A stretch of 64,000 nt of DNA. It comes from UBA1672 sp050633505. Its GTDB lineage: Bacteria; Pseudomonadota; Alphaproteobacteria; Micavibrionales; Micavibrionaceae. Positions 45,662 to 54,776 of the stretch are shown piece by piece; position 1 is the first letter of the stretch, and each line of letters starts with the position of its first letter. Below the pieces are notes generated by a model that was not told the DNA's origin, searched no databases, and was given only the letters and a program-made list of their open reading frames with translations. The translations under genes and the position numbers were made by a program. The DNA lies in NCBI GenBank assembly GCA_050633505.1, contig JBOEGQ010000005.1, positions 62,001 to 126,000 on the forward strand, given 5' to 3'.

Positions 45662-46528
45662 CTAATCATCCAATCTGTGATCTAGTGCCTGCCAACGTTT
45701 AAACATGGTCAGGGCATCATCATGGCCAAGTTGTTCATAACGTGGTTCATGGGTTTGTTTCTCACGGATACAGATATCGTTGATTTCGTCATGGCTTAGC
45801 CCGAAATAAACCTCTCTAATACCGACACTTTGAATTAAGGCTTGTCCCATCATGGTTGGTTGGCTGGAGCAATATAAGACACAATCTGACAGGTCGGAAC
45901 GTTCCAATTTTTCGGCGGCCTTACGTATTGCCATAATTTCGGCATGTGCGGTCGGATCAACGCGGGACGTAATACCATTGACACCTTCACCGAGGATTTC
46001 CCCCTCTTTATTGGCGATAATGGCGCCAAAAGGCCCACCTTTTCGGGTCTTGGCGTTTCGCTCTGCCAGATCTATTGCGCGTTGCATTAATTGGTCATTT
46101 GTTCTTTTTATATCATGGGTTTGTGTTGCAATCGCATTTAGAATGTGTCCGTTTCGTTTTAATGTTTGTTGTGTAATATTCAGCAGTTTTTCCGGTTCTA
46201 CAGGTTTTTGTAAAACCCGATTAACACCCAATTCACTTGCGCGCATTAAAATGTCCGATGAATCGTCTGCGGTGATAATAACGACCGGGATTTTGATATT
46301 GTTTAAAACGAGGTGTTGTACAAATTCGAACCCGCCCTGAGGTTCCATATTTAAGTCAACCATTGCCAAATCAACAGGCGTATCATTAATGGCCTCAATT
46401 GCTTGTCCGCCATCTGAAACTTCGACTGTATGATATCCCTGCATTTTTAGAATACGACTCATTAGATCACGGCTGATGTCGTTATCTTCGGCAATAAGGA
46501 TGGTAATGTTGTGGTTTGGGTTTGTCAT
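45662..46528 (-). CDS. Response-regulator receiver domain fused to degenerate nucleoside deaminase
   Basis: Two domains, numbered from the ATG at 46534. Residues 10-125 are a CheY-like receiver with acidic pair ED (16-17), phosphoacceptor D60, T/S switch in ITADDS and K110. Residues 146-290 match the guanine/cytidine deaminase fold closely (GGPFGAIIA, DPTAHAEIMAIRKA). The HAE zinc/proton motif (197-199) is intact, but the second motif, normally PCxxC, reads P226-T-M-M-G230, so both zinc cysteines are missing. The deaminase part is probably inactive and may act as a binding or output module. The start could also be ATG 46534. The pairing with a receiver domain is unusual. Confidence 0.82.
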   Translation of the reverse strand: MTNPNHNITILIAEDNDISRDLMSRILKMQGYHTVEVSDGGQAIEAINDTPVDLAMVDLNMEPQGGFEFVQHLVLNNIKIPVVIITADDSSDILMRASELGVNRVLQKPVEPEKLLNITQQTLKRNGHILNAIATQTHDIKRTNDQLMQRAIDLAERNAKTRKGGPFGAIIANKEGEILGEGVNGITSRVDPTAHAEIMAIRKAAEKLERSDLSDCVLYCSSQPTMMGQALIQSVGIREVYFGLSHDEINDICIREKQTHEPRYEQLGHDDALTMFKRWQALDHRLDD

Positions 46529-46613
46529 GATCATACGTTTATCATTTTAAATCACTTACTTCATGGTACAGTAAAACAGGTGAAGAAATCTACAATATAA
46601 GGTGAACTCTTTT

Positions 46614-47348
46614 ATGTCATCCCAACAAGCACAGCGTGGCAGTATTCTTGTCTATATTCTGATCGCGGTGATTTTATTTGGTGCATTGTCCTATGCGGTT
46701 ACGGGTATGATGCGTGGTGCGGGTGATAGTATAAGAGAGGAAAAATCTGGTGTTCATATTTCCGAGATTTTAACCTATGCGCGTTCTGTGCGTGAAACGA
46801 TCCGTATTCTTAGGATTTCAAATAATTGTGAAGATGTGCAAATTAGTTTTGAGCGTAGCCCCTTTGATGGCTCTGATCCGCAATATGTGAATACAAATAG
46901 CCCATCTGATTTTTCCTGCCATGTTTTTCATCCCAGTGGTGGTGGTCTGGGGTACCAGCCTGTTGATGAGATATGGCTGGATCGGTCGAAGACCGCTGAA
47001 TCATACTATGGTGAATACTTGTTCTCGGGGGAACATGGTATTCCTAATATCGGGACAAGTGGCTCTGCATCTGATCCGACCATGAAGGAGATACTACTGA
47101 TTATTCCGTGGGTTGATCGTAGCGTATGTCGTAAAATTAATGAGCAATTAGGGCATATCGCCAAAGGTCAGCCAATCCCACAAGAGTCGGGCAGTATAAG
47201 CCTAACCCCCTTTATAGGCACGTTTGGCACATGGGCTTTGGTATCCGAAAACTCATCAATAGAAGGGAAACCGGCCGGATGTTTTGCTGGCTCTACAGGC
47301 GTATGGAGTGGTAGCTATTACTTTTATCACTTATTGATGGCGCGATAA
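46614..47348 (+). CDS. Prepilin-like single-helix envelope protein
   Basis: A 244-residue protein with one hydrophobic segment near the N-terminus after QRGSILVYILIAVILFG, which resembles a type IV prepilin leader (Gly before the cut, hydrophobic helix after), but the conserved Glu at position 5 is absent. The rest is a soluble, Ser/Gly-rich domain with several Cys residues. An AAGG site precedes ATG 46614 and an upstream GTG is less likely. It could be a pseudopilin-like protein or simply a membrane-anchored periplasmic protein. No pilus genes are near. Confidence 0.55.
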   Translation: MSSQQAQRGSILVYILIAVILFGALSYAVTGMMRGAGDSIREEKSGVHISEILTYARSVRETIRILRISNNCEDVQISFERSPFDGSDPQYVNTNSPSDFSCHVFHPSGGGLGYQPVDEIWLDRSKTAESYYGEYLFSGEHGIPNIGTSGSASDPTMKEILLIIPWVDRSVCRKINEQLGHIAKGQPIPQESGSISLTPFIGTFGTWALVSENSSIEGKPAGCFAGSTGVWSGSYYFYHLLMAR

Positions 47349-49655
47349 TTACTTTTCGGCCTTTTGCAATTTACCCTTTGGTTTTTTACGGATTTTTTTA
47401 CGTGGTTCATTTTCGTATTTGAACGTTAAGTCTGTACCATCGTAATCAATAACTGACAGCCCGCCTTTTTCCAATGCGCCGAAAAGAATCTCCTCTGCCA
47501 GAGGGCGTTTGATCTTCTCCTGAATAATACGTGCCAGAGGGCGTGCGCCCATTGTGACATCATATCCCTTTTCAGCCAGATATTTACGTGCTTTTTCGCT
47601 AAGTTCAATGGTTACATTCTTATCGGATAGTTGCGCTTCGAGTTGTATTACGAATTTATCGACGACCTTCTCAACGGTACCTGCCTTGAGGTTTTGGAAT
47701 GGTACAATGGCATCAAGGCGGTTTCTGAATTCAGGGGTGAAGGTTTTCATCACTGTTTCATTTTCCGCGTAATCAGTATCCCCGACTTCACGACCGAAAC
47801 CAATGGGGGTTTTCGCCATATCAGATGCCCCGGCATTTGATGTCATGATTAAAATGACATTGCGAAAATCGATAGTCTTTCCGTTGTTATCGGTAAGCTT
47901 ACCATAATCCATGACCTGTAAAAGGATATTAAACAGGTCGGGGTGGGCCTTTTCAATCTCATCGAGAAGGAGCACACAATGCGGATGCTGGTCAACCTGA
48001 TCTGTCATCAGGCCACCTTGTTCGAACCCGACATAGCCGGGCGGTGTCCCGATTAGGCGTGAAACAGAATGACGTTCCATATATTCAGACATGTCAAAGC
48101 GTAATAGCTCAACACCTAAAGATTTAGAAAGCTGTTTTGCGACTTCTGTTTTACCGACGCCAGTTGGCCCGACAAAGAGGTAAGAGCCAATCGGCTTTTC
48201 CTGATCACGTAATCCTGCGCGTGCCAGCTTGACTGAATCACAAAGAATATCAATGGCCTTGTCCTGATCATAGACCAACGTCTTAAGATCTCTCTCAAGG
48301 TTTTGTAAGGCTTCTTTATCACTTTTATTCATTGTCGTGGCAGGAATGCGGGCAATAGCCGAAATGACATCTTCTATATCTTTTTGACCGATTGTTTTTT
48401 TGCGCTTGTCTTCTGTTACCAACATTTGTGCCGCGCCAACTTCGTCAATAATATCAATGGCTTTATCGGGTAGTTTTCGATCGCCTATATATTTTGCTGA
48501 AAGCTCCACCGCCGCGCGTAAGGCACTTTTTGTATATTTAATCTTATGGTGTTTCTCGTAGTAGGGCTGTAACCCTTCAAGGATTTTTACTGTGTCCTCG
48601 ATACTAGGCTCAGGCACATCAATTTTCTGGAAACGTCGAACCAGCGCCCGATCTTTTTCGAAATGATTGCGATATTCTTTATATGTCGTTGAACCGACAC
48701 AGCGTAAAGAGCCATTTGATAAGGCGGGTTTTAATAGGTTGGAGGCATCCATTGCCCCGCCACTGGTGGCGCCTGCACCGATAATGGTATGGATCTCATC
48801 AATAAAGAGAACGGATTCGGGTGTTTGTTCCAATTCTGCCAGAACGGCTTTCAGGCGCTCTTCAAAATCACCGCGGTAACGGGTTCCGGCCAGTAATGCA
48901 CCCATATCAAGTGAGAAGATAACCGCATCGTGTAAGACTTCCGGGACTTCTCGATCATTAATGCGTTTGGCAAGCCCCTCGGCAATGGCGGTTTTACCAA
49001 CGCCCGGATCCCCGACATAAAGCGGGTTGTTCTTTGACCGGCGACATAAAATCTGGATTGTGCGCTCAACTTCTTTCTCACGTCCGATAAGGGGATCAAT
49101 ACCGCCTTCTGCTGCTTTTTCATTCAGGTTGGTACAATAGGCGTCTAATGCTTCTTTACCGGCCTTGATTTCTTTTTCTTCTTCTACGCCTTGTGGGGTT
49201 TTATCTGTTTCGCTGTTAGATGGAACCTTTGCAATACCGTGGGAGATATAGTTGACCGCATCAAAACGCGTCATATCTCTTTCTTGTAATGTGAATACGG
49301 CGTGGCTCTCCCGTTCAGAGAAAAGGGCAACCAGAACATTTGCACCTGTGACTTCTTCACGACCTGAGGATTGCACATGGATGGCGGCGCGCTGTAACAC
49401 GCGTTGGAACGCGTTGGTTGGCTTTGATTCTTCAATTTCGGCGTTAATCAAGCTGCTAAGATCGTTCTCTATATAATGTAGAAGAGAAGAGGACAAATCA
49501 TCTAAATCAATTCCGCAAGATCGCAGAACCGCCATTGCGTCTTGGTCGCTGGTTAAGGCGAGAAGCAAATGTTCCAGCGTTGCATATTCATGATGTTTAT
49601 CATTGGCAATGGCAAGTGCGCGGTGAAGAGTTTGTTCCAGATTTCGTGATAGCAT
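47349..49655 (-). CDS. clpA: ATP-dependent Clp protease ATPase subunit ClpA
   Basis: ClpA unfolds substrates for ClpP. The 768-residue protein has the N-terminal Clp repeat domain (ATLEHLLLAL), AAA1 with GDPGVGKTAIAEG, AAA2 with GPTGVGKTEVAKQ and the ClpP-binding IGFG loop. There is no middle coiled-coil domain, which separates it from ClpB. ATG at 49655 (MLSRNLEQT) is chosen behind AAGGTG. A clpS gene, usually just upstream, is not found in the 280 bases before clpA. Confidence 0.96.
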   Translation of the reverse strand: MLSRNLEQTLHRALAIANDKHHEYATLEHLLLALTSDQDAMAVLRSCGIDLDDLSSSLLHYIENDLSSLINAEIEESKPTNAFQRVLQRAAIHVQSSGREEVTGANVLVALFSERESHAVFTLQERDMTRFDAVNYISHGIAKVPSNSETDKTPQGVEEEKEIKAGKEALDAYCTNLNEKAAEGGIDPLIGREKEVERTIQILCRRSKNNPLYVGDPGVGKTAIAEGLAKRINDREVPEVLHDAVIFSLDMGALLAGTRYRGDFEERLKAVLAELEQTPESVLFIDEIHTIIGAGATSGGAMDASNLLKPALSNGSLRCVGSTTYKEYRNHFEKDRALVRRFQKIDVPEPSIEDTVKILEGLQPYYEKHHKIKYTKSALRAAVELSAKYIGDRKLPDKAIDIIDEVGAAQMLVTEDKRKKTIGQKDIEDVISAIARIPATTMNKSDKEALQNLERDLKTLVYDQDKAIDILCDSVKLARAGLRDQEKPIGSYLFVGPTGVGKTEVAKQLSKSLGVELLRFDMSEYMERHSVSRLIGTPPGYVGFEQGGLMTDQVDQHPHCVLLLDEIEKAHPDLFNILLQVMDYGKLTDNNGKTIDFRNVILIMTSNAGASDMAKTPIGFGREVGDTDYAENETVMKTFTPEFRNRLDAIVPFQNLKAGTVEKVVDKFVIQLEAQLSDKNVTIELSEKARKYLAEKGYDVTMGARPLARIIQEKIKRPLAEEILFGALEKGGLSVIDYDGTDLTFKYENEPRKKIRKKPKGKLQKAEK

Positions 49656-49934
49656 AGATTTGATCACCTTGAATAAGAGGATTGATATCTAATTCTAACA
49701 CAGTCTTTTTCAAAGTTCTATTCTTGAAAACGTTAATATTTGCCATAATCAAAGATTGTGTTAACCCAATATTTACCTTGTGTTAAAGCCTTGTTAGGAA
49801 ACGCCGTATTTTTTTTCAAAAAGCGGTAATTTTCGTCTTTTTGGTAGGAAAGCGTTAATAAATTCCCCCTCATAATAGATCCGTACCGCATGTATTGCGG
49901 GGGGGAATACATTTTTTAAGAATTGGCTGGAACC

Positions 49935-51263
49935 ATGAGCAATAATTTTGAAGATTTCTGTAACGCGCATATGCCGGAGCATAGAATTTGTGGTGTTGCG
50001 TATACGCTAAATAATACGCAACCCGTTTTGTGTACGCATATTGGTGATCAACCTCTTTTCTATATTGATGAAGAAGAGATCAATGAAGAGGAATGTGATT
50101 TCGATTATGCCGAGTTGGGATTGTTGGCCGATGAGATTAAAACGTTGAAGGAAGAAATTGCCGGATACGAAAATGCATCGGAACATATCTCTGAGAAAAC
50201 CATGAATCGTTTTAAAGAATTTGCCGAGAATGTTGAAAGTCTCGATGAAGACTGGTTTATGAGTGAAGATCAAAAAGATAACCGCCTTGCACAAGTGAAA
50301 GAGATTCTTGGGCAAAGTCGTTTGGTTTCTGCGTATCTTAATGTTGCTGAAAAGCACAATATAAAAATAATGATGAGCACACAGGTCGAAACGGCCTTTT
50401 ACGATCGTCGCAGCGGGACAATTTTAATCCAATCTGATCTGGATATTGAAGATCAGGTGCTTTTAACAGTTAGAGAATTACGTCGTCACTGGCAGCATCG
50501 TCAGGGCGCATTGATTAATCCGCTGTTATTCCAACCGGAACACGCCATTCTGGTTAATCGTGCACAAGAAGCGGACTTGGCAGTTTCAATGATCCGTGCG
50601 GCATGGGAATTACAGCTAGCAGGACATAGAGATGTGTGGGAGCGGGTTGAAAACTCTCCTATGGCAGATATTGCCCGTGCATTTGCACGTGAAGCTTATC
50701 TCGATTTCCGTACGCTTAATGATGGAAAGGCCGCGGCTTCTGCATTTGAAAGCTGGTTCTTGTCAGAGCGCTGCCGCGTGCAGGATAAAGCCGTTATTCA
50801 AGTTATGCTTTCAGATCATCAGGGATATGTCTTTGAAAATATCGGAACATCTGAAAGTGTAACGGTGGAATTAATCTCTGCATTAGGTAGTATGCCATTC
50901 GGCAAAAATTACCTGGCGGAACATGCCTTCACTATTCTGGAAGACCCGATTTTTATCGATATACGTGACCGCTCAAGCGCGAATTTCCTATGGTTTATTA
51001 AGTTTGAGCGCTCTTGTAAAGAAACGGAACAGGAGTTGCAATTGGACTCTGACTTATCCACACATGACATCCGTCATGAGTTATTGAATGAAAAAAGTCA
51101 GGACCATAATGATGAAACATCGCAAAGCGCAGACATTCTTCAACTTTTTGAGTACCAGCCAAACCAAAAGCAAAACTCAGAAGGACGCGCGCTGTCCGGC
51201 AATGGAAACGGTGCACAAATCATCGACCTTAAGCACTGGTCAAATCAAAAGTCAGCACAATAA
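49935..51263 (+). CDS. Hypothetical protein, possibly DUF6782-type, first of a tandem pair
   Basis: A 442-residue soluble protein. The central part (about residues 120-330) resembles a putative, probably degenerate metallopeptidase family (DUF6782-like) known from Alphaproteobacteria; the assignment rests on memory of the family pattern (VRELRRHWQ, RAQEADLAVSMIRAAWEL) and needs a search. An acidic coiled-coil-like N-terminal region precedes it and a polar low-complexity tail follows. The next gene is a paralogue. Start ATG 49935 is chosen over TTG 49923. Confidence 0.6.
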   Translation: MSNNFEDFCNAHMPEHRICGVAYTLNNTQPVLCTHIGDQPLFYIDEEEINEEECDFDYAELGLLADEIKTLKEEIAGYENASEHISEKTMNRFKEFAENVESLDEDWFMSEDQKDNRLAQVKEILGQSRLVSAYLNVAEKHNIKIMMSTQVETAFYDRRSGTILIQSDLDIEDQVLLTVRELRRHWQHRQGALINPLLFQPEHAILVNRAQEADLAVSMIRAAWELQLAGHRDVWERVENSPMADIARAFAREAYLDFRTLNDGKAAASAFESWFLSERCRVQDKAVIQVMLSDHQGYVFENIGTSESVTVELISALGSMPFGKNYLAEHAFTILEDPIFIDIRDRSSANFLWFIKFERSCKETEQELQLDSDLSTHDIRHELLNEKSQDHNDETSQSADILQLFEYQPNQKQNSEGRALSGNGNGAQIIDLKHWSNQKSAQ

Positions 51264-51288
51264 AGTATATTTGGGTGAAGGCGCTGTT

Positions 51289-52296
51289 ATGGAGCTAAAA
51301 TCGAACCAGCCACAAAAGCATATGATTGACTGTATGGCGTCTATGGATGACGTGGCTGCACGGCACTGGTATTTTGTTGAATTGTGCTCTGATTATATAG
51401 AAGCAGACTTCTTTGAATGTGCGGATCTATCTGAAATCCATGATTATGGCGATATATTAAGTTGGTGTATGACAGTATTAAATGCCAGCCCGTCCGCGCG
51501 CCTTATGCTTAAAGAAGCGTGTGATCAAGATTGGAAAATTACGCTGGATGACCTTAATGGTGGTGACTACCATATTGATGTAGAGCAGAAAGTACTGACC
51601 CTTGATAATAACTCTTTGATTCCTTCTGCGTTGGGGCGTTCTGTTTATTTTCGTAATATTATGATGGTAACGTTGATTAAGGCCGTACGTGATATCTGGC
51701 AGGAAAAGCGTCACGGCGGATTTGATGAGCTATATTCACCTGAGAATATTTTAATGATGGAGCGCGTGCGCGCAGCAGATCTTGATGTTTTGGCACTTCT
51801 TGTTGCATGGGAATTGCGTTCTGAGGATTATGCGGATTTATGGCGCCATATGATCGGTTCTGATCTTGGCGATATGGCAATGACCTTTTCAGGACATCTT
51901 GAACGCGACCCGTCTTCACAGTTTAATGGGCAGGGGTTGGTTGCTGCGTTTAAGCAGTGGTTCCGTGATGTAAAACGCATTAACAGCTGTGATCATGATG
52001 CATTGGAATATATGGATGATGTATTATTGGTTACCGATATGATTAATCCGTTTGGTAAGAAAAAGCCAACGAAGCTGAATATTGAAATGCTATCCTGTCT
52101 ACCGGATCGCACCGCATATTTACAAGGCATGGGCGCAGAATTATTGTCTGATCCAACATATGCAAGTGTTGATGACGAGATCAACCAAACACATCTTTTC
52201 CACATCATGTATGATCTAGAGGCCATTGTTGTTGAAGATGTGCCGTTCCGTGATGCGGATTTGGCACGCCTTATATTCCCTGTCGAAGAGGAATAA
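51289..52296 (+). CDS. Hypothetical protein, paralogue of the preceding gene
   Basis: A 335-residue soluble protein sharing the core of the preceding one: IKAVRDIWQEKRHGG...ERVRAADLDVLALLVAWEL against the first protein's VRELRRHWQHRQGA...NRAQEADLAVSMIRAAWEL, and similar lengths after it. ATG 51289, with GAAGG upstream, is chosen; the longer open frame from 51088 overlaps the first gene by 176 bases and its N-terminal 67 residues look like out-of-frame sequence. The pair is likely one transcript. Function unknown. Confidence 0.6.
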   Translation: MELKSNQPQKHMIDCMASMDDVAARHWYFVELCSDYIEADFFECADLSEIHDYGDILSWCMTVLNASPSARLMLKEACDQDWKITLDDLNGGDYHIDVEQKVLTLDNNSLIPSALGRSVYFRNIMMVTLIKAVRDIWQEKRHGGFDELYSPENILMMERVRAADLDVLALLVAWELRSEDYADLWRHMIGSDLGDMAMTFSGHLERDPSSQFNGQGLVAAFKQWFRDVKRINSCDHDALEYMDDVLLVTDMINPFGKKKPTKLNIEMLSCLPDRTAYLQGMGAELLSDPTYASVDDEINQTHLFHIMYDLEAIVVEDVPFRDADLARLIFPVEEE

Positions 52297-52297
52297 T

Positions 52298-52762
52298 TTA
52301 CCCTCTTCCCTTATAAGGGGGGACGTCCTGATCTGGAATCCAAACTCCTTTGGGCTCTTCACCTGTTTGATAGAAGACATCAATCGGAATACCTCCGCGC
52401 GGATACCAGTATCCCCCGATACGAAGCCATACAGGATCGGTAATATCGATAATACGTTTGGCAATTTCCAGAGTGCAATCTTCGTGGAATGCACCGTGAT
52501 TGCGGAAAGAGCCAAGAAATAACTTTAAAGATTTGCTTTCAACCAAAAATTCATTTGGCACATAATCAATCATTAAATGCGCAAAATCCGGCGCGCCCGT
52601 TAGGGGGCACATGGATGTAAATTCCGGCGCGGTGAAGCGGACACAATATTGCATATCCTTTTTCGGGTTTGGTACGCGTTCCAAGACGGCGTCTTCCGGG
52701 GTATTAGGAAGAGCAGTTTGACTGCCTAGCTGTGTTAAGTTTTCGTAGATGTTATCGCTCAT
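52298..52762 (-). CDS. queF: NADPH-dependent 7-cyano-7-deazaguanine reductase
   Basis: QueF reduces preQ0 to preQ1 in queuosine synthesis. The 154-residue unimodular form contains the catalytic Cys in FTSMCPLTGAPDF, the ESKSLKLFLGSFRNHGAFHED signature split over two strands, and the C-terminal RGGIPIDVFYQTG. It is the last gene of queC-queD-queE-queF and ends 2 bases from the convergent paralogue gene. Confidence 0.96.
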   Translation of the reverse strand: MSDNIYENLTQLGSQTALPNTPEDAVLERVPNPKKDMQYCVRFTAPEFTSMCPLTGAPDFAHLMIDYVPNEFLVESKSLKLFLGSFRNHGAFHEDCTLEIAKRIIDITDPVWLRIGGYWYPRGGIPIDVFYQTGEEPKGVWIPDQDVPPYKGRG

Positions 52763-52829
52763 TTCTTGGTCCTGTTTATTATTTGTGTATTAAGGATTTC
52801 ACTCTTTTTTCTTTTGCTCTTACTCATTT

Positions 52830-53546
52830 CTATACCCCCTGTTTATTGCCCCATATCAGGACATGGAGTTGTGGTAAAACGGTGGCATCGTACCACTTAT
52901 CTTTCGTTACTTCCTCGACGAGCCATTGCATGCGCTGCATAATGCCATCCATATCAATTGTATCATCACGTGTTGTCGGTGGCGTGTGATTGGCTGGCTG
53001 AAGATAGACAGGAAGATCAGGATAACGTGCGGCACATTTGTGTGCATATATATAATCTTCATCATCCATAATTACGAATTTCAGGGCGATACTTGGCTTA
53101 TCATCTGCCATGGATATGCATTGATCCAAAGCATCCCAGTCCGTTTCCATTCCACTGCTTGGTGGTTTTGGTGATAATGTTAGGGTATCCAAATCTGCAA
53201 ACCAGTCTTTGGCGATTGATCCTTGGGTTTCTAAGGCGAATGTATATCCTTTTTCATGTCCGATATCGATCAGAGGCTTGAGCGGCTGAATTGCAGGGTT
53301 CCCCCCGGATAATGATATGGTTAGCGGAGCACCGCCAGAGAGGGTCTCAACCTCATCCATAATGTCCTTTGTTTGCATTGGCTTCCATTCATGCCTGTAT
53401 TCACTATCGACGGCATGAAGGGTATCGCACCAACTGCATCTGTAATCACATCCTCCGGTGCGGACAAATATGGTTGGTTTGCCTATTAATGCGCCTTCTC
53501 CTTGAATAGTCGGGCCAAATATTTCACTGATACGAACCGTTTCCAT
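52830..53546 (-). CDS. queE: 7-carboxy-7-deazaguanine synthase QueE
   Basis: QueE is a radical SAM enzyme that contracts the ring of carboxytetrahydropterin. The N-terminus EIFGPTIQGEG is characteristic, the cluster motif CDYRCSWCD supplies the three cysteines, and LSGGNPA is the SAM-binding GGE-like segment. Its ATG overlaps the queD stop by one base (TAATG). Confidence 0.94.
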   Translation of the reverse strand: METVRISEIFGPTIQGEGALIGKPTIFVRTGGCDYRCSWCDTLHAVDSEYRHEWKPMQTKDIMDEVETLSGGAPLTISLSGGNPAIQPLKPLIDIGHEKGYTFALETQGSIAKDWFADLDTLTLSPKPPSSGMETDWDALDQCISMADDKPSIALKFVIMDDEDYIYAHKCAARYPDLPVYLQPANHTPPTTRDDTIDMDGIMQRMQWLVEEVTKDKWYDATVLPQLHVLIWGNKQGV

Positions 53547-53908
53547 TACTTTTCAGGCCTATATTCAGCGCAGCTTTTTGGCGTTTCTCTGACGCGAACT
53601 GCGGTGACTTCGTTCCAACGGTTTTTACACCAGTCATAGAGATATTTGGCAAGGTTTTCTGCCGTGACATTGTCATCACCAAGCACATCATTGAGATGTC
53701 TGTGATCGAGTTTTTCATCAATAAATATCTTAAGCTCATCCAGCTCACGATAGTCACGAACAAACCCATATTGATTGAGTGCTTCAGATTGCAGCTCAAC
53801 CTCCACAACATAATTATGCCCGTGTAGGCGATGGCATGGGTGATCCTCCGGTAGTTGAGGTAATTGATGCGAGGCAGAAAAGTGATATTCTTTATATATA
53901 GTATACAT
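53546..53908 (-). CDS. queD: 6-carboxytetrahydropterin synthase QueD
   Basis: QueD converts dihydroneopterin triphosphate to carboxytetrahydropterin. The 120-residue protein shows the N-terminal FSASHQLP, zinc histidines in CHRLHGHNYVVEV and the HRHLND motif, then VRVRETPKSCAEY at the end. It begins one base after the queC stop. Confidence 0.94.
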   Translation of the reverse strand: MYTIYKEYHFSASHQLPQLPEDHPCHRLHGHNYVVEVELQSEALNQYGFVRDYRELDELKIFIDEKLDHRHLNDVLGDDNVTAENLAKYLYDWCKNRWNEVTAVRVRETPKSCAEYRPEK

Positions 53909-53909
53909 T

Positions 53910-54608
53910 CTATGCGGCTCCTTTTTTCACGGCTTCTATCCAGAAATCAGGATCATTATATACGGTCGGATCTTCTATGTTCGCGATGTCGAAGGCTTCA
54001 CGGCGTTCTACGCATGTGCCGCAGCGCCCGCAATGATGCTCTCCCCCTTTATAACATGACCATGTGTCGGCAAAGGGAACATTCAAACGCGCACCTTCTG
54101 CGGCAATATCTGCCTTCGGAATTTTGATGAATGGGGTGTATAGCTTAATTTGTGATAGGCCATCCAATGCGTGATCTTGCATCGTTTGGAAGGATTGTGC
54201 GAATTCAGGGCGACAGTCAGGATATATGAAGTGGTCACCGCCATGAACTGCGGTGGCAACGGCATCCACACCACGTGATGAGGCAATCCCATATGCAATT
54301 GTCAACATAATGGCATTGCGGTTTGGGACGACCGTTACCTTCATTGTCTCTTCGGCATAATGTCCGTCAGGTATGTCCAGATCGTCTGTTAAGGCGCTAC
54401 CGCTTAATAATTTCCCGATATGGGAAATGTCGATAACATCATGGCTTACGCCAAGATTGTTTGCGCATTTTGCGGCGAAGGCCAATTCTTTTTTATGGCG
54501 CTGTCCGTAATCAAATGAAACCAATCCACAAAGCGTATGTTCTTTTGCAATTTTGTAGGCAAGTGTTACAGAATCTAATCCGCCAGAGCAGATAACCAAT
54601 GTTTTCAT
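53910..54608 (-). CDS. queC: 7-cyano-7-deazaguanine synthase QueC
   Basis: QueC uses ATP and ammonia to turn the carboxyl group of CDG into the nitrile of preQ0. The PP-loop ATPase motif CSGGLDSVT starts at residue 7, and the C-terminal zinc site lies in CYKGGEHHCGRCGTC. ATG 54608 is placed 8 bases after AAGGA, which lies inside the preQ1 riboswitch. It is the first gene of the operon. Confidence 0.95.
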   Translation of the reverse strand: MKTLVICSGGLDSVTLAYKIAKEHTLCGLVSFDYGQRHKKELAFAAKCANNLGVSHDVIDISHIGKLLSGSALTDDLDIPDGHYAEETMKVTVVPNRNAIMLTIAYGIASSRGVDAVATAVHGGDHFIYPDCRPEFAQSFQTMQDHALDGLSQIKLYTPFIKIPKADIAAEGARLNVPFADTWSCYKGGEHHCGRCGTCVERREAFDIANIEDPTVYNDPDFWIEAVKKGAA

Positions 54609-54615
54609 GTCTTTA

Positions 54616-54651
54616 TCCTTGTTTTTGTAATGGGGTAGGCTGCGACCCATA
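54616..54651 (-). promoter_or_regulatory. PreQ1-I riboswitch controlling queCDEF
   Basis: On the minus strand, ATGGGTCGCAGCCTACCCCAT is followed by an A-rich tail with CAAGGA. This is the compact class I preQ1 aptamer (ATGGG pairs with CCCAT, loop TCGCAG), very like the Thermoanaerobacter tengcongensis form. The A-rich tail includes the queC ribosome-binding site (AAGGA), so binding of preQ1 would bury it and stop translation. Confidence 0.85.
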
Positions 54652-54776
54652 TCTGTTTATCCACAGATGCGACGTATATAACAAGGTTCTATAAAAAAGG
54701 GAAGTATTTTTGGCGCATAGACAAATGCCACTTACCGCATTACGCTCATTCCTGAATTTGTAAAAAGGTAAGCTGG

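Noticed and set aside
51088..51288. N-terminal extension of the second tandem paralogue
   Set aside because: It overlaps the first gene by 176 bases and its residues show no similarity to the paralogue; the ATG at 51289 has a usable ribosome-binding site.
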